DNA from: Choricystis sp. odSpoLacu1
Lineage: Eukaryota; Chlorophyta; Trebouxiophyceae
Direction: 5' to 3'
Assembly: GCA_958009055.1 (NCBI GenBank)
Contig: OY253650.1
Location: 930,001-994,000, forward strand
Length of the DNA stretch: 64,000 bases
A model generated the notes under the pieces. The model did no database searches and had not been told where the DNA came from. It saw nothing but the letters and a program-made list of their open reading frames with translations. Shown here in pieces: positions 60,311 through 64,000 of this stretch (the first letter of the stretch is position 1; each line of letters starts with the position of its first letter). Both the position numbers and the translations under genes were made by a program.

Positions 60311-60327
60311 GGGGGGGGGGGGGGGGG
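60311..60327 (-). repeat. C17 homopolymer just upstream of a start codon
   Basis: 17 G on the plus strand, poly-C in the sense strand, ending about 8 nt before the ATG at 60302. It parallels the C18 tract before the gene at 33.5-34.9 kb. Confidence 0.85.
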
Positions 60328-60498
60328 AGAAAGAGGAAAATGCGATGCGGGGACTGCGTACTTAGGTTGTTTCGTCGACCCTCACCCACCACCCACCCCT
60401 CTCCTAACAAAAGAATGGTGCTCCTCTTTGCACACCCACACACACGCACACAAAATCTGAGACACAAACAAAAAAAACACTCTCTCACACACTCTCTT

Positions 60499-63400
60499 TC
60501 ACGCTGTCGCCGCGGCCGCTTCCGCGGGTTCGGCCGTGCCCCTGCCTTTCCCACCGCCACCACCCCCGTTCTGCTGCTTGGGCTCAAACACGTACGCATT
60601 GTAGATGGCGTTACGCCGGATCTGGGCCATGAGCTCGACGAACAGTTGGTAGCCTTCGAGTTTGTACTCTGCGAGCGGGTCGCGCTGGGCATACCCTCGC
60701 AGGCCCACCGCCGCCTGCAAAAACTTCATCGCCTGCAGGTGCTCCCGCCACAGGGCGTCGGTTTGGACGAGTACAAAGAAGCGGCACGCGTCCTGCATGA
60801 GGCCGGGTTCCAGGGCGTTGACGGACGCGGCCTTGGCGCGCAGCGCGTCGACGCCGCGCACGCGCAGAAAACTGCGCAACTTTTCGTAATCTCCACCCGC
60901 CGCTTCAGCCAGCGCCTCCGCCGTCAAATCAGCCATGGGCGCACAATACTGAGCCAGCTTGGCGGCCAGCGCGTCCAGGGGCCAGTCGGCGGGGAGGAGG
61001 GTGGAGTCGACGTTGGCTTCCAGGATGTCGTCCACGGTGCGTTCCGCGTACTCCTCATACAGCGCCGTCAACGCGGGCCCGTCCGCCAGCAGGGCGCGCC
61101 TCCGCTCCGCATACACGCGGTCGCGCTGGGTGTTGAGGACTTGGTCGTACTCGAACAGTTGGCGCCGGATGTCGAAAAAGTAGGCTTCCACCTTGCGTTG
61201 CGCTTCGTTGAGCGCGTCTGTCAACATTTTGCTCTCAATCGGCAGGTCCTCGATCGCAAACGCGGTCATCAACCCTTTCACCCTGTCTCCGCCAAACACG
61301 CGGAACAGGTTGTCCTCCAGCGACAGAAAGTAGCGAGTCGACCCGGGGTCCCCCTGCCGCCCCGCGCGCCCGCGCAGCTGGTTGTCGACGCGGCGCGACT
61401 CGTGGCGCTCCGTGCCGACGACGTGCAGGCCGCCCAGGGCGACGACGCGCTCCTTCTCGGCGGAGGTGACGACCTCGAACTCGGCCTCCGCCGCCCGGAA
61501 GGCGGCCCGCAGGGAGGCGGTGACCGCGTCGTCGGTGGGCGCACGCTCGCACGCGACCGCCAGGCGGTCTTCGGCGTCGAGTTCATCCAGTGACCTCTCG
61601 CCCCACGCGGCCGCGGCAGCCGTCACAGCAGCCTCAATGGTCGCCCTCGTCTCAGCCGACAGAGCCACCGGGAACAGGTCGGGGGCGGCCGCCCAGGTTT
61701 TGACGCGGCCAGACGCGCGCGCACCCGCGCGCGCCCCGCCCTCCAGGCTCTCCACCTGGCTCGCCACCCTCGGCATCAACGCTTCCCGCAGCTTGAGCCG
61801 GGCCATGTACTCCGCGTTGCCGCCCAGCAGGATGTCGGTGCCCCGCCCAGCCATGTTGGTGGAGATGGTGACCGCGCCCGCTCGCCCGGCTTGAGCAACG
61901 ACTTCGGCCTCCTTTTCGACGTTTTCGGGTTTCGCGTTCAACAACTGGTGCTTGATGCCCGCCTCCGCCAACGCAGCCGACAACGCTTCCGACCGTTCCA
62001 CGCTAGTCGTGCCCACCAGCACGGGGCGCCCCGTCTCCACCATGCGCTCGACTTCGGTGACGACGGCGCCCCACTTGCCGCCGTCGGTGCGGAAGACGAC
62101 GTCCGTCGCGTCGACGCGGGCGGGGGGCTTGTTGGTGGGCACGGGCGACACTTCCAGGCCATAGATGTTAGAGAATTCAGCGGCCTCAGTGGCGGCCGTG
62201 CCCGTCATGCCGGCCAGCTTGGGGAAGGCGCGGAAAAAGTTTTGATAAGAAATAGAGGCCAGCGTCACCGACTCGTCCTGCACGCTCACGCCCTCCTTTG
62301 CCTCGATCGCTTGGTGCAGCCCCTCCCCCCACCGCCGCCCCGGCATCGTGCGTCCCGTGAACTCGTCCACGATGACGACTTCGCCTCCGCGCACGATGTA
62401 GTGGACGTCGCGGGAGTGGAGTTCTTTGGCTTTCAAAGCGTTGACGACAAAGGACGCCCACTGCGCGCGCGGGTCGTAGAGGTCGGCCACCCCCAGCACG
62501 TCTTCCGCAGCTTCGTACCCATCCTCCGTCAACAGAACCGACCTCTGCTTCTCGTCCACCGTGTAGTGGACGTCGCGCGCCATGGCGGTGGCCAGCTTGG
62601 CGGCGCGTGCGTACTTGTCGGAGGGAGCATCGGCAGGACCGGAGATGATCAACGGTGTCCGTGCTTCATCGATCAGGATGGAGTCCACCTCATCGATGAC
62701 GCAGTAGTTGAAGTCGCGCAGGACGAGGTCGTCGGCCGAGGAGGCCAGGTTGTCGCGCAGGAAGTCGAAGCCGAGCTCGGAGTTGGTCACGTACGTCACG
62801 TCCGACGCGTACGCCGCCCGCCGCGCCGCCTCCGGCAGCCCCTGCTGCACCAGGCCCACGGTCAGGCCCAGGAAGCGGTGGACTTGGCCCACCCACTCGG
62901 AGTCGCGGCGGGCGAGGTAGTCGTTGACGGTGACGACGTGGACGCCGGCGCCGGTCAAGGCGTTCAAATACGCGGGGAGCACAGCGACCAACGTTTTGCC
63001 CTCCCCCGTCCTCATCTCCGCGATGCGGCCTTCATGCAGGACGGCGCCCCCCATGATTTGCACGTCAAAGGGGCGCAGGCCGAGGACGCGGCGGGAGGCT
63101 TCGCGCACGACAGCAAAGGCGGACGGGAGAAGTGAGTCGAGGGACTCACCCGCAGCCAGGCGCGCGCGCAGGGCGGGCGTCTGGGCGGCCAGGTCGGCAT
63201 CGGACAGAGACTGCATGGACGGCTCCAGCGCGTTGACGGCGACGACGATGGGCTGGGGTTGATGGGAGGGGGTGGGGTTGGTTTGTGGGTGGGAGGACAG
63301 CGGGGGGTAAGGCAGCAAGCCGACACGGCGCCTGCTCAATTTGGCAACCACGCCCCCACCGCCGCGCCCTGCCGCACTCTCCCTCTCTCTAGCATTCCTT

Positions 63401-63719
63401 CTCACACACACTCTCCCCCACTCACCTGGTACTTGGCCCGCGTCTTCTCCGCCAGGTCGGCCCCACCAAACAGCTTGCCCAGTCCGCCAAACACGTGGGC
63501 CACGCTGGAGTCGCCCCGGCGCAGGGAAGTGGCGGCAGCGTCACCGGGGGAGAGCGGCGTCATGCCGGTCAGTCGCGTGCGGCGGGCGGGGGACGGGGCG
63601 GCGGCGCGTGGGGGGGGCAGCAGGGGGGTGCGCGTGGGCGCACAACGCAGCGCGCGCGGGCCGGCGGCGCGCATTGTGGGCAGGCAGGCCGATGTGTGGG
63701 AGTGGGGAAAGAGGCGCAT
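60499..63719 (-). CDS. SECA1: Chloroplast protein translocase ATPase SecA (SECA1)
   Basis: Exon 1 is 63426-63719 and exon 2 is 60499-63252, phase 0, 1,015 aa. Exon 1 encodes a basic Ser/Pro/Arg transit peptide, then GGLGKLFGGADLAEKTRAKYQ, the start of plastid SecA. Motifs: MRTGEGKTLVA (Walker A), NDYLARRDSEWVG, VIDEVDSILIDEARTPLIISG (DEAD motif as DEVD), TGTAATEAAEF, TNMAGRGTDILLGGNAE and NQLRGRAGRQGDPGST. The helical scaffold and wing domains are complete. It drives Sec-dependent transport of lumenal proteins across the thylakoid. No zinc-finger CxC tail is present; the end is Gly-rich then Ala/Glu, as in plant SECA1. Start at 63719; a second in-frame ATG is 63674. Confidence 0.96.
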
Positions 63720-64000
63720 GCGTGCCCGAGTGCGCAGGAAGGTGCGAGCGGCGACGAAGCCGGGAGAGAGGGTGTGGCAAAAAAACAGCGCGGCGCCTCG
63801 TCTTCAGAACCCGACGCGGCCGTCGCGGGGGGTGTTGCGTTCGTTTCGCCAGGGTCGTGTTCCCTTACCCCCCTTTTGCCTGGCCTGGATAGTCGTCGAC
63901 GTTGGCACGCTCTCCGCCCCACTCCCTTCCAAAATGCGCGCCGCACCACGCGGCGCCACGCCGCGCCGACCGCATTACCGGTCCACCGACCCACGCCCCC
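63720..64000. other. Right edge, SecA upstream region
   Basis: 281 bp containing the presumed SecA promoter. No conserved frame on either strand and no partial gene recognised. Confidence 0.4.

Overview
This is nuclear DNA of a compact, very GC-rich eukaryote of the green lineage, most likely a unicellular green alga; the species cannot be told from the sequence. The evidence is gene content. There are precursors of chloroplast proteins (two PsbP, SecA, an FtsHi-type pseudoprotease, an EGY-type site-2 protease, a CDSP32-type thioredoxin, an At5g03900-type membrane protein). There are plant-type regulators (DYRKP-class kinase, BAH-PHD protein of the EBS/SHL type). There are also cytosolic and mitochondrial housekeeping genes. 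Introns are few and mostly 100-600 bp, nearly all GT..AG with GTGAGT-like donors and CA- or C-rich 3' ends. About 37 loci fill the window, roughly one per 1.7 kb. No tRNA, rRNA, transposon or CRISPR array was recognised.

Layout. 0.4-5.8 kb: MgtE-type Mg transporter, ribosomal protein S13 (minus), the tiny OST subunit OST4 closely followed by a FAM32A homologue, and fumarase. 6-17 kb: CDSP32-like thioredoxin (minus), ankyrin-pseudokinase, GH32 fructosidase, LSG1 GTPase (minus), PPR-SMR protein, PRA isomerase (minus). 17.8-29.3 kb: At5g03900-like protein, EGY protease, an EEP nuclease, inositol phosphate kinase (minus), FAM136A, a NUMOD3 protein (minus), an ABC1 kinase and organellar bL19. 29.5-41.9 kb: importin-5, an unknown coiled-coil protein, a scrambled ORF region, Zim17, RPN10 and FtsHi. 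42-55.7 kb: F-box protein, LRR protein, DYRKP kinase, two secreted proteins, a DnaQ-RecG fusion and an EBS/SHL reader. 56.3-63.7 kb: a tandem PsbP pair, an unknown two-helix membrane protein and chloroplast SecA.

The genes do not form a pathway cluster. Many stand head to head with 120-400 bp between start codons, suggesting shared promoters. Plastid functions recur: protein import and translocation (SecA, FtsHi), proteolysis (EGY), photosystem II (PsbP) and redox (CDSP32).

The strongest unexplained pattern concerns reading frames. Ten conserved frames break, and every break falls on a (CG)6-8 run or a C/G run of 6-11. All four CG-run breaks shift the frame in the same direction. Either the assembly has systematic indels there, or these tracts are hypermutable or recoded. 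The most interesting single gene is the exonuclease-helicase fusion at 50.4-54.2 kb.
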